Source: Cupriavidus taiwanensis LMG 19424
GTDB lineage: Bacteria; Pseudomonadota; Gammaproteobacteria; Burkholderiales; Burkholderiaceae
Direction of reading: 5' to 3'
DNA: 64,000 bases
Assembly: GCF_000069785.1 (NCBI RefSeq)
Contig: NC_010528.1
Location: forward strand, 2,604,001 to 2,668,000
The notes beneath the pieces were generated by a model, which was not told where the DNA came from, made no database searches, and saw only the letters and a program-made list of their open reading frames with translations. Every line of letters starts with the position of its first letter. Position 1 is the stretch's first letter. A program made the position numbers and the translations under genes. Positions 46,590 to 56,175 of the stretch are shown here, piece after piece.

Positions 46590-47366
46590 TCAGTGCGCCG
46601 AGGTGCCGAGGTAGGCCTCGATCACCGCGGGGTTGTTCTGCACCTCGTGCGGCAGGCCCTGGGCAATCACCTTGCCGTAGTCCAGTACCGTCAGGCGGTT
46701 GCACAGCCCCATCACCAGCTTCACGTCGTGCTCGATCAGCAGGATGGTCCGGCCATCGTTCTTGATCTTGTCGAGCAGGCCGCGCAGTTCCACCTTCTCG
46801 GTCGCGTTCATGCCCGCGGCCGGCTCGTCCAGCGCCAGCAGCTTGGGTTCGGTGGCCAGCGCGCGCGCGATCTCGAGCCGGCGCTGGTGGCCGTACGAGA
46901 GGTTGCGCGCGGTGAAGTTGGCGTACTTGCCGATGCCGACGTAGTCGAGCAGGTCATGCGCCATGTCTTCGATGCCCTCTTCTTCGCGCCGCACCGAGGG
47001 CGGGCGGAAGATCGCGCCGAACACGCCGGCCTTGGAGCGCACGTGGCGTCCGACCATCACGTTCTCGAGCGCGGTCATGTCGCCGAATAGGCGGATGTTC
47101 TGGAACGTGCGCGCAATGCCGGCCTTGGCCACCTCATGCACGGCGGTCGGCTGGTAGGGCTTGCCGCCCAGCACGAATTCGCCCGAATCCGGCGTGTACA
47201 GGCCGGTGATGACGTTGAAGAACGTGGTCTTGCCGGCGCCGTTGGGGCCGATCAGGCCGTAGATCTCGCCCGGCTTGATCTGCAGGCCCACGTCTGACAG
47301 GGCCTGCAGGCCGCCGAAACGCTTGTTGACCCCCTGCACGGACAGGAGGAAATCGTTGTTGCTCAT
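46590..47366 (-). CDS. livG: Branched-chain amino acid ABC transporter ATP-binding protein LivG
   Basis: A 258-residue ATPase. Walker A GPNGAGKTTF is at about 39-48, the LivG-type insertion (about 100-130) separates it from the signature LSYGHQRRLE near 153, and LALDEPAAGMN is the Walker B. The Y in place of S at the signature's second position (LSYG) is normal for LivG. It lies 13 bp after livM. Confidence 0.96.
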   Translation of the reverse strand: MSNNDFLLSVQGVNKRFGGLQALSDVGLQIKPGEIYGLIGPNGAGKTTFFNVITGLYTPDSGEFVLGGKPYQPTAVHEVAKAGIARTFQNIRLFGDMTALENVMVGRHVRSKAGVFGAIFRPPSVRREEEGIEDMAHDLLDYVGIGKYANFTARNLSYGHQRRLEIARALATEPKLLALDEPAAGMNATEKVELRGLLDKIKNDGRTILLIEHDVKLVMGLCNRLTVLDYGKVIAQGLPHEVQNNPAVIEAYLGTSAH

Positions 47367-47379
47367 GTCTTCCTCCGGT

Positions 47380-48537
47380 TCAGAGACGGCCGATGTTGCC
47401 CGCGCGGCGCACCACCGGGCGGTCTTCCTTGCGCGGCGACGGCCAGATGCCTGCCGGGCGGTACAGCATCACGCCGACCAGGGCCAGGCCGAACAGCAGC
47501 TGGCGCAGCACCTCGGCATCGACGATCACGTGGCCGAACAGGCCGGTCTGCATCGGCTCGGCCACCACGCGCAGCAGTTCCTGGAAGCCCACCAGCAGCA
47601 CGCCGCCCAGGATCACGCCCGGGATATGGCCCATGCCGCCCAGCACCACGATCGCCAGCACGTAGATCGATTCCCACAGCGTGAACGACTCCGGCGAGAC
47701 GAAGCCCTGGAATGCGCCGAACACCGCGCCCGAGGCGCCGCCGAACGACGCGCCCATGGCGAAGGCCAGCAGCTTGATGTTGCGGGTGTTGATGCCCATC
47801 GCCTTGGCGGCGATCTCGTCCTCGCGGATGGCGACCCAGGCGCGGCCGATGCGCGAGGTCTGCAGGCGCAGGCACACGAACACGATCACGATCACCAGGA
47901 ACACCAGCAGGTAGTAGTACATGAACACCGGCGAGAACTTGAGCCCGAAGATCTCGTGCGACTTCGAGAAGTCGAAGCCGAAGATGTGGACCGGGTCCAC
48001 CGCCGTGATGCCCTTGGGCCCGTTGGTGATGTTCACCGGACGGTCCAGGTTGTTCATGAAGATGCGGATGATCTCGCCGAAGCCTAGCGTGACGATGGCC
48101 AGGTAGTCGCCGCGCAGCTTGAGCGTCGGCGCGCCCAGCAGCACGCCGAAGGTGGCGGCCACCAGGATCGCCAGCGGCAGCACGAACCACATCGACAAAT
48201 GGATGCCGGTCGGGAACAGCTGCTGGATCCACTCGAACTGGTTCGCCAGGTGCGGCGAGCCGAGCAGCGCCATCATGTAGGCGCCCACCGCGTAGAACGC
48301 GATATAGCCCAGGTCGAGCAGGCCGGCAAAGCCGACCACGATGTTCAGGCCGAGCGCCAGCATGATGTACAGCAGCGCAAAGTCGAGCACGCGCACCCAG
48401 TAATTGCCGCCCAGGGTCTGGACGATGAACGGGGCGCACAGCGCCACCACCAGGAAGCCAATCAGTGCGGCCAGGGTCTTGGCCGGCACCTTGGTCGGTG
48501 CCGCGACGGCGGCCGTGGATGGAATCGGAGTATTCAT
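47380..48537 (-). CDS. livM: Branched-chain amino acid ABC transporter permease LivM
   Basis: A 385-residue permease with about ten hydrophobic helices and the LivM motifs GLNIVVGFAGLLDLGY near 65-80 and AWVAIREDEIAAKAMGIN near 243-260. It starts 13 bp after livH. The C-terminal tail beyond the last helix is basic and poorly conserved. Confidence 0.96.
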   Translation of the reverse strand: MNTPIPSTAAVAAPTKVPAKTLAALIGFLVVALCAPFIVQTLGGNYWVRVLDFALLYIMLALGLNIVVGFAGLLDLGYIAFYAVGAYMMALLGSPHLANQFEWIQQLFPTGIHLSMWFVLPLAILVAATFGVLLGAPTLKLRGDYLAIVTLGFGEIIRIFMNNLDRPVNITNGPKGITAVDPVHIFGFDFSKSHEIFGLKFSPVFMYYYLLVFLVIVIVFVCLRLQTSRIGRAWVAIREDEIAAKAMGINTRNIKLLAFAMGASFGGASGAVFGAFQGFVSPESFTLWESIYVLAIVVLGGMGHIPGVILGGVLLVGFQELLRVVAEPMQTGLFGHVIVDAEVLRQLLFGLALVGVMLYRPAGIWPSPRKEDRPVVRRAGNIGRL

Positions 48538-48550
48538 GGATTCGCTCTCC

Positions 48551-49486
48551 TCAGGCGCGATCCGCCACGCGTTCGCCCATGATGCCGGACGGACGGAAGA
48601 CGAGCACGGTAATCAGTACGATGAAGGCAAAGACGTCCTGGTAGTTCGAGCCGAACACGCCATTGGTCAGGTCGCCGATATAGCCGGCCCCGAGCGCCTC
48701 GATCAGGCCCAGCAGCATGCCGCCGACCATGGCGCCCGCCAGGTTGCCGATGCCGCCCAGCACCGCGGCGGTAAACGCCTTCAGGCCGGGGATGAAGCCC
48801 ATGTAGAAGTGGGCGTTGCCATAGTTGGTGGCCATCATCACGCCGGCCAGCGCGGCCAGCGTGGCGCCGATCATGAAGGTGGCGGAAATGACGAAGTTGG
48901 GGTTGACGCCCATCAGGCCGGCCACCTTCTGGTTCTCGGCGGTGGCGCGCATGGCGCGGCCGAGCTTGGTGCGGTTGACCAGGGCCAGCAGGCCGGACAT
49001 CACCATCACGGCCATGCCGATGATGACCATCTCCTTGCCGGTGATGGTGGCGCCGGTGGCGCCGATGTCGATGGGGTCCGACGGCAGCAGCTGCGGGAAG
49101 GTCAGCGGGTTGCGCGACCAGATCAGCATGCCCGCCGTCTGCAGGATGATGGACACCCCGATCGCGGTGATCAGCGGGGCCAGCCGTGGCGCATTGCGCA
49201 AGGGCCGGTAGGCGACCCGCTCGATGGAATAGGACAGGATCGCGCAGACCGGCATGGCGACCAGCGTGGCGATCACCAGCGTCAGCCATTCAGGCAGGCC
49301 GGGGGCGAACTTCTGCAATCCGAGGATGGCTGACAGGGCGGTCAGCGCGCCGATCATCAGCACGTCGCCGTGGGCGAAGTTGATGATCCCGAGAATGCCG
49401 TAGACCATGGTGTAGCCCAGTGCGATCAGCGCATAAATGCTGCCGAGCACCAGACCGTTCACGATCTGCTGGATAAAGATATCCAT
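48551..49486 (-). CDS. livH: Branched-chain amino acid ABC transporter permease LivH
   Basis: A 311-residue permease starting MDIFIQQIVNGLVLGSIY, with eight or so hydrophobic helices and the coupling segment RAMRATAENQKVAGLMGVN near 190-208. The start at 49486 is the family N-terminus. It is the first gene after the hairpin that follows livK, so the membrane and ATPase genes are probably made at a lower level than the binding protein. Confidence 0.96.
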   Translation of the reverse strand: MDIFIQQIVNGLVLGSIYALIALGYTMVYGILGIINFAHGDVLMIGALTALSAILGLQKFAPGLPEWLTLVIATLVAMPVCAILSYSIERVAYRPLRNAPRLAPLITAIGVSIILQTAGMLIWSRNPLTFPQLLPSDPIDIGATGATITGKEMVIIGMAVMVMSGLLALVNRTKLGRAMRATAENQKVAGLMGVNPNFVISATFMIGATLAALAGVMMATNYGNAHFYMGFIPGLKAFTAAVLGGIGNLAGAMVGGMLLGLIEALGAGYIGDLTNGVFGSNYQDVFAFIVLITVLVFRPSGIMGERVADRA

Positions 49487-49638
49487 GAAAACTCCTGCTT
49501 CAGTCCCTGACCTTGCGGCATGGTGTGGATGCCGGGGGGACCCTGGTGTGTGATGGGTAACGTTGCGGTGGTTGCTTTGCTGGTGAGCGGCCTGCCCTGC
49601 TCCATCCATGGTAAGGATGCTTCTACATTAGGCGAGGC

Positions 49639-49679
49639 TAAAAAGAACGGCACCGCAAAATACTCACGGTGCCGTTCGG
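49639..49679 (-). terminator. Hairpin terminator between livK and livH
   Basis: Read on the minus strand, GAACGGCACCG and CGGTGCCGTTC (49667-49677 with 49645-49655) form a perfect 11-bp stem followed by TTTTTAG. It lies 20 bp after the livK stop and 150 bp before livH and should attenuate transcription into livHMGF. Confidence 0.85.
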
Positions 49680-49698
49680 ATGGGCCGGTAAGCCCAGA

Positions 49699-50910
49699 TT
49701 ACATCTTCACGACGTCGAGAACGGACTTCTTCTTGTCCTTGTACTCGTACAGCGTGATGGTGCCTTCCTTCATGTCGCCCTTCTCGTCGAAGGCGATGTT
49801 GCCGATCACGCCCTTGTAGTTGGTCTTGGGCATTTCGGCGAGGATGGCAGCCGGTTCGGTCGAGTTGGCGCGCTTCATGGCATCGACGATGACCATCACG
49901 GCGTCATACGTGAACGGCGCGTAGATCTGCACCGGCGCGTTGAAGCGTGCCTGGTAGCGCTTGTCGAAGTCCGCGCCCTGCTCCATGCGCGACAGGGCCA
50001 GGCCCGCCTCGGAGCAGATGATGTTGGTCACGGCTTCGCCGGCCAGCTCGGCCACCTTGTCGGTGCAGACGCCGTCGCCGCCGACGATCTTGGCGCCGAT
50101 GCCCAGTTCCTTGGCCTGCTTGGCGAACGGGCCGCCGGTGGCATCCATGCCGCCGTACATGATCACGTCCGGCTTCTTGCCCTTGATCTTGGTCAGGATG
50201 GCCTTGAAGTCGGTGGCCTTGTCGTTGGTGGCCTCCCGCGCGACCACGTTCACGCCGGCAGCCTTGGCGGTCTTCTCGAACTCGTCGGCCAGGCCCTTGC
50301 CGTAGGCGGTGGCATCGTCGACGATCGCCACGCTCTTGGCGTTCAGGGTCTTGGCGGCGTAGTTCGCCAGCGCCGGGCCTTGCTGGGCGTCGGTGGCCAC
50401 CACGCGGTAGGTGGTCTTGAAGCCCTGCTTGGTGTAGTCCGGGTTGGTCGACGACGGCGAGATCTGCACGATGCCGGCATCGCTGTAGATCTTCGACGCC
50501 GGGATCGACACGCCCGAGTTCAGGTGGCCGACCACGGCCACGACCTTGGCATCGACCAGCTTCTGCGCCACGGCGGTGCCGGTCTTCGGATCGGCCGCAT
50601 CGTCTTCGCCGACCAGTTCCAGCTTGACCTTCTTGCCACCGACTTCCAGGCCGGACTTGTTGACTTCTTCCACGGCCAGGCGGGCGCCGTTTTCGTTGTC
50701 CTTGCCAAGGTGCGCGATGCCGCCGGTCAGCGGGGCCGCGTGGCCGATCTTGACGACGGTCTCGCCGCCACCGGCCGCGGGCGCCGCGGGAGCCGCTGCC
50801 GCCGGCGCCGAAGAGGCCGCATCCGCCGGCTTGTCTTCCTTCTTGCCGCAAGCTGCGACCAGCGCCACTGCGGCCGCGATCGGCAGAATCTTGGCAAACG
50901 TGATTTGCAT
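49699..50910 (-). CDS. livK: Branched-chain amino acid ABC transporter binding protein (lipoprotein form)
   Basis: A 403-residue binding protein of the Leu/Ile/Val family. The signal peptide ends LVAAC, making C21 the lipidation site, so it is tethered to the membrane, unlike the soluble LivJ/LivK of enteric bacteria. An Ala/Pro-rich flexible linker (about 32-52) leads into the type I binding fold (VKIGHAAPLTGG). The start at 50910 has GGAGATCACTC before it. First gene of the liv cluster and separated from livH by a terminator hairpin. Confidence 0.94.
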   Translation of the reverse strand: MQITFAKILPIAAAVALVAACGKKEDKPADAASSAPAAAAPAAPAAGGGETVVKIGHAAPLTGGIAHLGKDNENGARLAVEEVNKSGLEVGGKKVKLELVGEDDAADPKTGTAVAQKLVDAKVVAVVGHLNSGVSIPASKIYSDAGIVQISPSSTNPDYTKQGFKTTYRVVATDAQQGPALANYAAKTLNAKSVAIVDDATAYGKGLADEFEKTAKAAGVNVVAREATNDKATDFKAILTKIKGKKPDVIMYGGMDATGGPFAKQAKELGIGAKIVGGDGVCTDKVAELAGEAVTNIICSEAGLALSRMEQGADFDKRYQARFNAPVQIYAPFTYDAVMVIVDAMKRANSTEPAAILAEMPKTNYKGVIGNIAFDEKGDMKEGTITLYEYKDKKKSVLDVVKM

Positions 50911-50985
50911 GAGTGATCTCCTAGGATTCACAAAAACAGGGATTTGCAACGCCTCCCGGACGTTTCCCTGGACCGCCTTTGTTTA

Positions 50986-51000
50986 GTTTCAATTTGAAAC
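50986..51000. promoter_or_regulatory. 15-bp perfect palindrome at the livK transcription start
   Basis: GTTTCAATTTGAAAC, two 7-bp arms around a central T. It lies directly downstream of the predicted -10 box of livK, at about +1 to +15, the usual position for a repressor operator. Confidence 0.5.
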
Positions 51001-51006
51001 GCGCGC

Positions 51007-51034
51007 ATTGTATCCCCTTTCTTAGTCGATGCAA
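51007..51034 (-). promoter_or_regulatory. Predicted sigma70 promoter of livK
   Basis: On the minus strand TTGCAT (51029-51034) is followed after 16 bp by TACAAT (51007-51012). Predicted start near 51000, giving a leader of about 90 nt before livK. Confidence 0.55.
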
Positions 51035-51390
51035 TACGCGACGCAACATCCTTGACGATTTACCGCGCATTTGAGCTAGGGAATTTCCCCAATGCACAGA
51101 TTGCGGCAATTCCCGCCCACATGACGCGGTCGCCCCTCCTGCTTACAAGAACCGTGCCTGCGCGGCTCCAGGCGGCAAAGAAGCATCGCCGGCACCACCT
51201 ATAATGCACCATTATTAATTAGGCGTTTCATTTATATAGCGTGGCGCTTCTCTCTAATGTGCAGAATGTAGCGCCGCACCATAATAGGGAAAACCCCAGC
51301 TTCGGGGATTACCCTGATTAGCCCCGGCGGCACGAATGGCGGGCGTTCCCGGCACCAGGCGCGGGCATTATTCGGAAAGCGGGAAACAAA
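51035..51390. other. Intergenic stretch between livK promoter and ispH terminator
   Basis: About 355 bp without a supported protein gene. The part from about 51195 to 51300 is unusually AT-rich, with a TATAAT at 51200-51205, a TAATG-N3-CATTA dyad at 51202-51214, an imperfect hairpin of GTGGCGCT with AGCGCCGCAC, and a CCCC-AGCTTC-GGGG hairpin near 51297-51310. It might encode a small RNA or be a multi-site control region; the evidence is only structural. Confidence 0.35.
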
Positions 51391-51420
51391 AAGGGCGCCG
51401 CGACTGCGGCGCCCTTTTAT
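51391..51420. terminator. Bidirectional intrinsic terminator after ispH
   Basis: A 9-bp stem (GGGCGCCGC at 51393-51401 with GCGGCGCCC at 51406-51414, loop GACT) flanked by A-run and T-run, so it can work in both directions. On the minus strand it ends the fkpB-ispH transcript. Confidence 0.88.
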
Positions 51421-51457
51421 CAGGCAAGGCATTCAGGCCGGCGGGCCCGCGGCGCAC

Positions 51458-52423
51458 TCAGGCGGCCGCGCTGGTGGGCAGCAAGCCGCGCGGCAGCGGG
51501 AACGCCATGTTCTCCTGGATACCGTCGAGCGGACGCACCTGACGCGCACCCAGTTCGCGCAGGCGCTCGACGATGGACTGGGCCAGCGCCTCCGGCGCCG
51601 AGGCCCCGGCGGTCAGGCCGATGCGGCGCTTGCCGGCAATCCACTCGGGCCGCACCTGCTCGGGCGCGTCCACCATGTAGGCCGGCACGCCCAGGCGCTC
51701 GGCCAGTTCGCGCAACCGGTTGGAATTGGAACTGTTGGGGCTGCCGACCACGATCACCACCTCCACCTGCGGCGCCATGAACTTCACTGCGTCCTGGCGG
51801 TTTTGCGTGGCATAGCAGATGTCCTGCTTCTTGGGCTCGCGGATCTCCGGGAAGCGGGCCTTGAGCGCGGCAACGATCTCGCTGGTCTCGTCCACCGACA
51901 GCGTGGTCTGGGTGACGTAGGCCAGCCGCGACGGATCGGCGATCTGCAGCGCCTGGACATCATCCACGGACTCCACCAGCACCATGCCGCCATTGGCCTG
52001 GCCCATCGTGCCTTCGACTTCCGGGTGGCCGCGATGGCCGATCATCACGATCTCGCACCCCTGGGCGCGCAGCTTGCTGACTTCCACATGCACCTTGGTC
52101 ACCAGCGGGCAGGTGGCATCGAACACGTGCAGTCCGCGCCGTGCCGCGTCTTCGCGCACTTCGCGCGACACGCCATGGGCGCTGAAGATGACGGTGGCGC
52201 CGGCCGGCACCTCGTCGAGCTCGCCCACGAACACCGCGCCCTTGCGGCGCAGGTCGGCCACCACGTAAGCGTTGTGGACGATCTCGTGGCGAACGTAGAT
52301 GGGGGCGCCAAAGCGCTCGAGCGCGCGCTCGACGATTTCGATGGCGCGGTCCACGCCGGCACAGAAGCCGCGTGGCTGCGCCATCAGGATTTCTGCGTCG
52401 GGTACGGGGGTCAGGTCAGGCAT
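51458..52423 (-). CDS. ispH: 4-hydroxy-3-methylbut-2-enyl diphosphate reductase
   Basis: A 321-residue [4Fe-4S] enzyme, the last step of the non-mevalonate isoprenoid pathway, giving IPP and DMAPP. Cluster cysteines are C21 ([11 protein letters not shown]), one near 105 ([10 protein letters not shown]) and one near 205 ([10 protein letters not shown]); the substrate loop NSSNSNRL is near 232. It follows fkpB in the same direction by 37 bp, the same pairing as in E. coli. Confidence 0.96.
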   Translation of the reverse strand: MPDLTPVPDAEILMAQPRGFCAGVDRAIEIVERALERFGAPIYVRHEIVHNAYVVADLRRKGAVFVGELDEVPAGATVIFSAHGVSREVREDAARRGLHVFDATCPLVTKVHVEVSKLRAQGCEIVMIGHRGHPEVEGTMGQANGGMVLVESVDDVQALQIADPSRLAYVTQTTLSVDETSEIVAALKARFPEIREPKKQDICYATQNRQDAVKFMAPQVEVVIVVGSPNSSNSNRLRELAERLGVPAYMVDAPEQVRPEWIAGKRRIGLTAGASAPEALAQSIVERLRELGARQVRPLDGIQENMAFPLPRGLLPTSAAA

Positions 52424-52460
52424 GCTGCGGTATCCGGGACAGGTTCGACGTGGCGACGGG

Positions 52461-52949
52461 TCAGAGAATGCCGATCAGCTGCACGTCGAACAGGATGGTC
52501 TGCCCAGCCAGCGGATGGTTGAAGTCGAACAAGGCGGCGGTCTCGCCGATCTCCTTGAGCACGCCGGCGTACTTGCCGCCGCCGGGCGCGTTGAACTCCA
52601 CCAGGTCGCCCGGGCTGTAGTCCTCCTCGAACGAACTGTTCTCGCGCAGCGTGGCCAGCGACACCCACTGCAGCAGTTCGGCGTTGCGAGGGCCGAAGGC
52701 CTGCTCCGGCGCCAGGCGATAGGTCATGCGCTCGCCTTCCGGCATGCCCAGCAGCGCCTGCTCCAGCGTCGGCGCGAACTGGCCCTGGCCCAGCAGCAGC
52801 GTGGCGGGCTTTTCCTCGAACGTGCTGACGACCTCGGTGCCGTTCTCGAGCGCGATGCTGTAGTGCAGGGTCAGGAAGGAGTCGGCCTGGACAGTCTTGC
52901 GGCCAGCCGTGCCGCCGTCGGCTTCCGACGCGAAAGTTTGCAAATTCAT
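52461..52949 (-). CDS. FKBP-type peptidyl-prolyl cis-trans isomerase (SlyD/FkpB-like)
   Basis: A 162-residue isomerase of the SlyD/FkpB branch. An N-terminal FKBP half ([12 protein letters not shown]) is interrupted by an IF-type chaperone insertion (about 95-145) and resumes with [18 protein letters not shown] at the C-terminus. There is no signal peptide and no histidine-rich tail, so it is cytoplasmic and more FkpB- than SlyD-like. It acts in proline isomerisation and folding. Upstream of ispH and divergent from radC. Confidence 0.9.
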   Translation of the reverse strand: MNLQTFASEADGGTAGRKTVQADSFLTLHYSIALENGTEVVSTFEEKPATLLLGQGQFAPTLEQALLGMPEGERMTYRLAPEQAFGPRNAELLQWVSLATLRENSSFEEDYSPGDLVEFNAPGGGKYAGVLKEIGETAALFDFNHPLAGQTILFDVQLIGIL

Positions 52950-53045
52950 GGGTGATCAACCAAGGAACAACCCGTATTGTATTCGACTGGCCCCTGGCCC
53001 GCCGCCCCAGAGCCTCAGGCCCTGTTCCCGACGCGACCTCCCTGG

Positions 53046-53738
53046 ATGCCCATGACCATTTCCAAATGGCCCGCCTGCGAGCGGCCCCGCGAAAAACTGC
53101 TGGAAAGCGGCGCTGCCGCCCTGTCTGATGCTGAACTGCTGGCCGTCCTGCTGCGCGTGGGCGCCGCCGGCAAAAGTGCCGTGGACCTGGCACGCGAGCT
53201 GCTGCACCGCTTCGGCTCGCTGACCGCGCTGTTCGCGGCGCAGGGACAGGCACTGGCCGGCGTGCGTGGCATGGGCGCGGCCAAGTTCGCCCAGGTGCAG
53301 GCCATCCCGGAACTGGCCCGCCGCGCGCTGGCCGAGTCGCTGCGGCTGCCTTCCGGCTTCGACTCGCCGGACTCGGTGCGCAGCTACTTGCGCCTGACCC
53401 TGGCCCCGCTGCAGCACGAGGTCTTCATGTGCCTGTTCCTGGATCCCGGCAACCGCATGGTGGCCAGCGAAGAGCTGTTCCGCGGCACACTCACGCGGAC
53501 CTCGGTCTATCCGCGCGAGGTGGCGCGCCAGGCCCTGGCGCATAACGCCGCCGGCATCATCGTCGCCCACAACCACCCGCGCGGCACCACCGCCCCCAGC
53601 CAGAGCGACATCCACCTGACGCGCGAGCTGGCGCGCACGCTCGACCTGATCGACGTGCGGCTGCTGGACCATTTCATCGTGGCGGGGCACGAAATCCGTT
53701 CCCTGGCGGAGTCGTGCGAGCGCCTGCCCGGGCTGTGA
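53046..53738 (+). CDS. radC: RadC family JAB-domain protein
   Basis: A 230-residue protein with an N-terminal helix-hairpin-helix region (about 15-95, VRGMGAAKFAQVQA) and a C-terminal JAMM metallo-domain with the metal motif HNHPRGTTAPSQSD near 174-187. The name comes from an old mis-assigned E. coli repair mutant; a real function is not established. It starts at 53046 or at the next ATG at 53052. This chromosomal copy next to ispH and rpmB is in the position common in beta- and gamma-proteobacteria. Confidence 0.93.
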   Translation: MPMTISKWPACERPREKLLESGAAALSDAELLAVLLRVGAAGKSAVDLARELLHRFGSLTALFAAQGQALAGVRGMGAAKFAQVQAIPELARRALAESLRLPSGFDSPDSVRSYLRLTLAPLQHEVFMCLFLDPGNRMVASEELFRGTLTRTSVYPREVARQALAHNAAGIIVAHNHPRGTTAPSQSDIHLTRELARTLDLIDVRLLDHFIVAGHEIRSLAESCERLPGL

Positions 53739-53797
53739 CGCCTACGCCACGACAGGAGCCGGGCCGCAACACTGCCTGTTCCGGGCCACAGAAAGCA

Positions 53798-53827
53798 TTG
53801 ATTCGCCGGGGGAATCCGGTCTATAAT
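53798..53827 (+). promoter_or_regulatory. Promoter of rpmB-rpmG
   Basis: TTGATT at 53798-53803, an 18-bp spacer and a perfect TATAAT at 53822-53827. It leaves a leader of about 95 nt before rpmB, which is preceded by AGGAG. Confidence 0.7.
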
Positions 53828-53928
53828 GCCCGTTTTGCTGAAGTCTCAACCGCTGCAGTCCGGGCCCGCGCGCCTTTTGTTGATCTGTTGCGAACATTGT
53901 CCACGAATAGAAGATTTAGGAGTGCTTC

Positions 53929-54162
53929 ATGGCACGCGTCTGTCAAGTGACCGGGAAAGCGCCGATGGTCGGCAACAACGTTTCCCACGCAAACAACAAG
54001 ACCAAGCGCCGTTTTCTGCCCAACCTGCAGAATCGTCGTTTCTTCGTTGAATCCGAAAACCGCTGGGTGAGCCTGCGCGTCTCGAACGCCGGCCTGCGCC
54101 TGATCGACAAGAAAGGCATCGACTCCGTGCTCGCCGACCTGCGCGCACGCGGCGAAGTCTAA
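53929..54162 (+). CDS. rpmB: 50S ribosomal protein L28
   Basis: A 77-residue basic protein of the large ribosomal subunit, with the L28 N-terminus [20 protein letters not shown] and the [15 protein letters not shown] core. Length and sequence fit the bacterial family exactly. Preceded by AGGAGTGCTTC. Followed 13 bp later by rpmG, the standard pair. Confidence 0.98.
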   Translation: MARVCQVTGKAPMVGNNVSHANNKTKRRFLPNLQNRRFFVESENRWVSLRVSNAGLRLIDKKGIDSVLADLRARGEV

Positions 54163-54175
54163 TTAGGAGCACATC

Positions 54176-54346
54176 ATGGCAAGCAAGGGCGGCCGCGACA
54201 AGATCAAGCTGGAATCGACCGCAGGTACCGGTCACTTCTACACCACCACCAAGAACAAGCGCACCATGCCGGAAAAGATGGAGATCATGAAGTTCGATCC
54301 CGTTGCCCGCAAGCACGTCGCTTACAAGGAAACCAAGATCAAGTAA
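54176..54346 (+). CDS. rpmG: 50S ribosomal protein L33
   Basis: A 56-residue protein of the large subunit near the E site. The sequence begins [13 protein letters not shown] and ends YKETKIK. It has no CxxC zinc pairs, so it is the cysteine-free form common in proteobacteria. Ribosome site TTAGGAGCACATC. Second gene of the rpmB-rpmG operon, followed by a strong terminator. Confidence 0.98.
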   Translation: MASKGGRDKIKLESTAGTGHFYTTTKNKRTMPEKMEIMKFDPVARKHVAYKETKIK

Positions 54347-54367
54347 TTGATCCGGTATCCCGCCAGA

Positions 54368-54396
54368 AAGCCCCGCCCTGTTGCGGGGCTTTTTGT
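54368..54396 (+). terminator. Intrinsic terminator after rpmG
   Basis: Stem AGCCCCGC (54369-54376) with GCGGGGCT (54383-54390), then TTTTTG. Ends the ribosomal protein operon 20 bp after the stop. Confidence 0.9.
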
Positions 54397-54509
54397 TGCC
54401 CATCGATGGCACAGCGGCGCTGCACCTTGATGCACGGGAGCGCGCGCCGGGTGTAGACTTTGCCGTTTCCCCCATCTGCCCAGCGCCCAGCCGGCGCTCT
54501 CCTTGCACC

Positions 54510-56102
54510 ATGAATTTCGACGTCGCCATCGTCGGCAGCGGCCTGGCCGGCCTTACGGTCGCATTGCAACTGGCCGACACCCACCGGGTGGCCATCCTCA
54601 GCAAGCGCGCCATGACGCAGGGCGCCAGCGACTGGGCACAAGGCGGCATCGCCGCGGTGCTGGACTCCGGCGACAGCCACGACGAACACACCCAGGACAC
54701 GCTCGTTGCCGGTGCGGGGCTGTGCGATGAAGAGGCCACGCGCTTTATCGTGGAGCATGGGCGCGAGGCCATCCAGTGGCTGATCGACCGCGGCGTGCCG
54801 TTCACCCGCGACGCGCAGGCCGAACTGGGCTTCCACCTGACGCGCGAAGGCGGCCACAGCCGCCGGCGCATCATCCATGCCGCCGACGCCACCGGCCATG
54901 CCGTGGTCAGCACGCTGCTGCAGCAGGCCACGCAGCACCCGAACATCACCATCCTGGAAGACCATTTCGCGATTGACCTGATCACCTCGCGCAAGATGGG
55001 ACTGCCGGGCAACCGCTGCTATGGCCTCTACGTGCTGGATGACCGCACCGGTGCGGTGCACACCATCACCGCCACGCACACCGTGCTGGCCGCCGGCGGT
55101 GCAGGCAAGGTCTACCTTTACACCACCAACCCGGACACGGCCACCGGCGACGGCATCGCCATGGCCTGGCGCGCGGGCTGCCGGGTGTCGAACATGGAGT
55201 TCATCCAGTTCCACCCGACCTGCCTGTACCACCCGTATGCCAAGTCCTTCCTGATCTCCGAAGCGGTGCGCGGCGAAGGCGGCCTGCTCAAGCTGCCCGA
55301 CGGCACGCGCTTCATGCCCGAACACGACACGCGCGCCGAACTGGCGCCGCGCGACGTGGTCGCGCGCGCGATCGACTTCGAAATGAAGAAGCGCGGACTG
55401 GACTGCGTCTATCTCGATATCACGCACCAGCCCGAGGCCTTCCTGAAGGAACACTTCCCGACCATCCACGCGCGCTGCCTGGAACTGGGCATCGACATCA
55501 CGCGCGAGCCGATTCCGGTGGTGCCGGCCGCGCACTACACCTGCGGCGGCGTGGTGACGGACACCATGGGGCGCACCGATATCGGCGGCCTCTACGCCGT
55601 CGGCGAGACCGCCTGCACCGGCCTGCACGGCGCCAACCGGCTGGCGTCGAACTCGCTGCTCGAATGCATGGTGATCGGCCGCGCCGCCGCGGCAGACATC
55701 GCCTCGCAGGACAAGGCCGGCGTGCCCAATATCACGCTGCCGGCGTGGGACGAGAGCCGCGTATCCGACGCCGACGAAGAAGTCGTGGTGTCGCACAACT
55801 GGGACGAGCTGCGCCGCATGATGTGGAACTACGTCGGCATCGTGCGCACCAGCAAGCGGCTGGAACGCGCGCAGCACCGCATCGTGCTGCTGCGCGAGGA
55901 GATTGCCGAGTACTACGCCAATTTCCGCGTCACCACCGACCTGCTGGAATTGCGCAATCTGGTGGAAGTGGCTTCGCTGATCGTGGACAGCGCATACTCG
56001 CGCCATGAAAGCCGCGGCCTGCATTTCAGCCGGGACTATCCGGAGGCGTTGCCCAAGGCGCTGCCGACGGTGATGCAGCCGCCCGCCGTCCGCAAGCGTT
56101 GA
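54510..56102 (+). CDS. nadB: L-aspartate oxidase
   Basis: A 530-residue FAD enzyme that oxidises L-aspartate to iminoaspartate for quinolinate synthesis. The dinucleotide-binding motif VGSGLAGLT is at about 9-17, and the fumarate-reductase-family segments [11 protein letters not shown] and [16 protein letters not shown] (about 370-385) are intact. The start at 54510 is the family N-terminus (MNFDVAIVG). It is convergent with nadC-nadA, so the three genes for quinolinate are clustered but not in one operon. Confidence 0.96.
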   Translation: MNFDVAIVGSGLAGLTVALQLADTHRVAILSKRAMTQGASDWAQGGIAAVLDSGDSHDEHTQDTLVAGAGLCDEEATRFIVEHGREAIQWLIDRGVPFTRDAQAELGFHLTREGGHSRRRIIHAADATGHAVVSTLLQQATQHPNITILEDHFAIDLITSRKMGLPGNRCYGLYVLDDRTGAVHTITATHTVLAAGGAGKVYLYTTNPDTATGDGIAMAWRAGCRVSNMEFIQFHPTCLYHPYAKSFLISEAVRGEGGLLKLPDGTRFMPEHDTRAELAPRDVVARAIDFEMKKRGLDCVYLDITHQPEAFLKEHFPTIHARCLELGIDITREPIPVVPAAHYTCGGVVTDTMGRTDIGGLYAVGETACTGLHGANRLASNSLLECMVIGRAAAADIASQDKAGVPNITLPAWDESRVSDADEEVVVSHNWDELRRMMWNYVGIVRTSKRLERAQHRIVLLREEIAEYYANFRVTTDLLELRNLVEVASLIVDSAYSRHESRGLHFSRDYPEALPKALPTVMQPPAVRKR

Positions 56103-56120
56103 CGAAGCGTTTGCCAGGCA

Positions 56121-56156
56121 AAAACGGGGTGGCGCCGCATGGCCCACCCCGTTATT
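56121..56156. terminator. Bidirectional terminator between nadB and nadC
   Basis: A 10-bp stem (AACGGGGTGG at 56123-56132 with CCACCCCGTT at 56144-56153) with T-rich flank on each side after reading in either direction. It serves the convergent nadB and nadA-nadC transcripts. Confidence 0.75.
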
Positions 56157-56175
56157 CGTTCGGCCGGAACAACTC

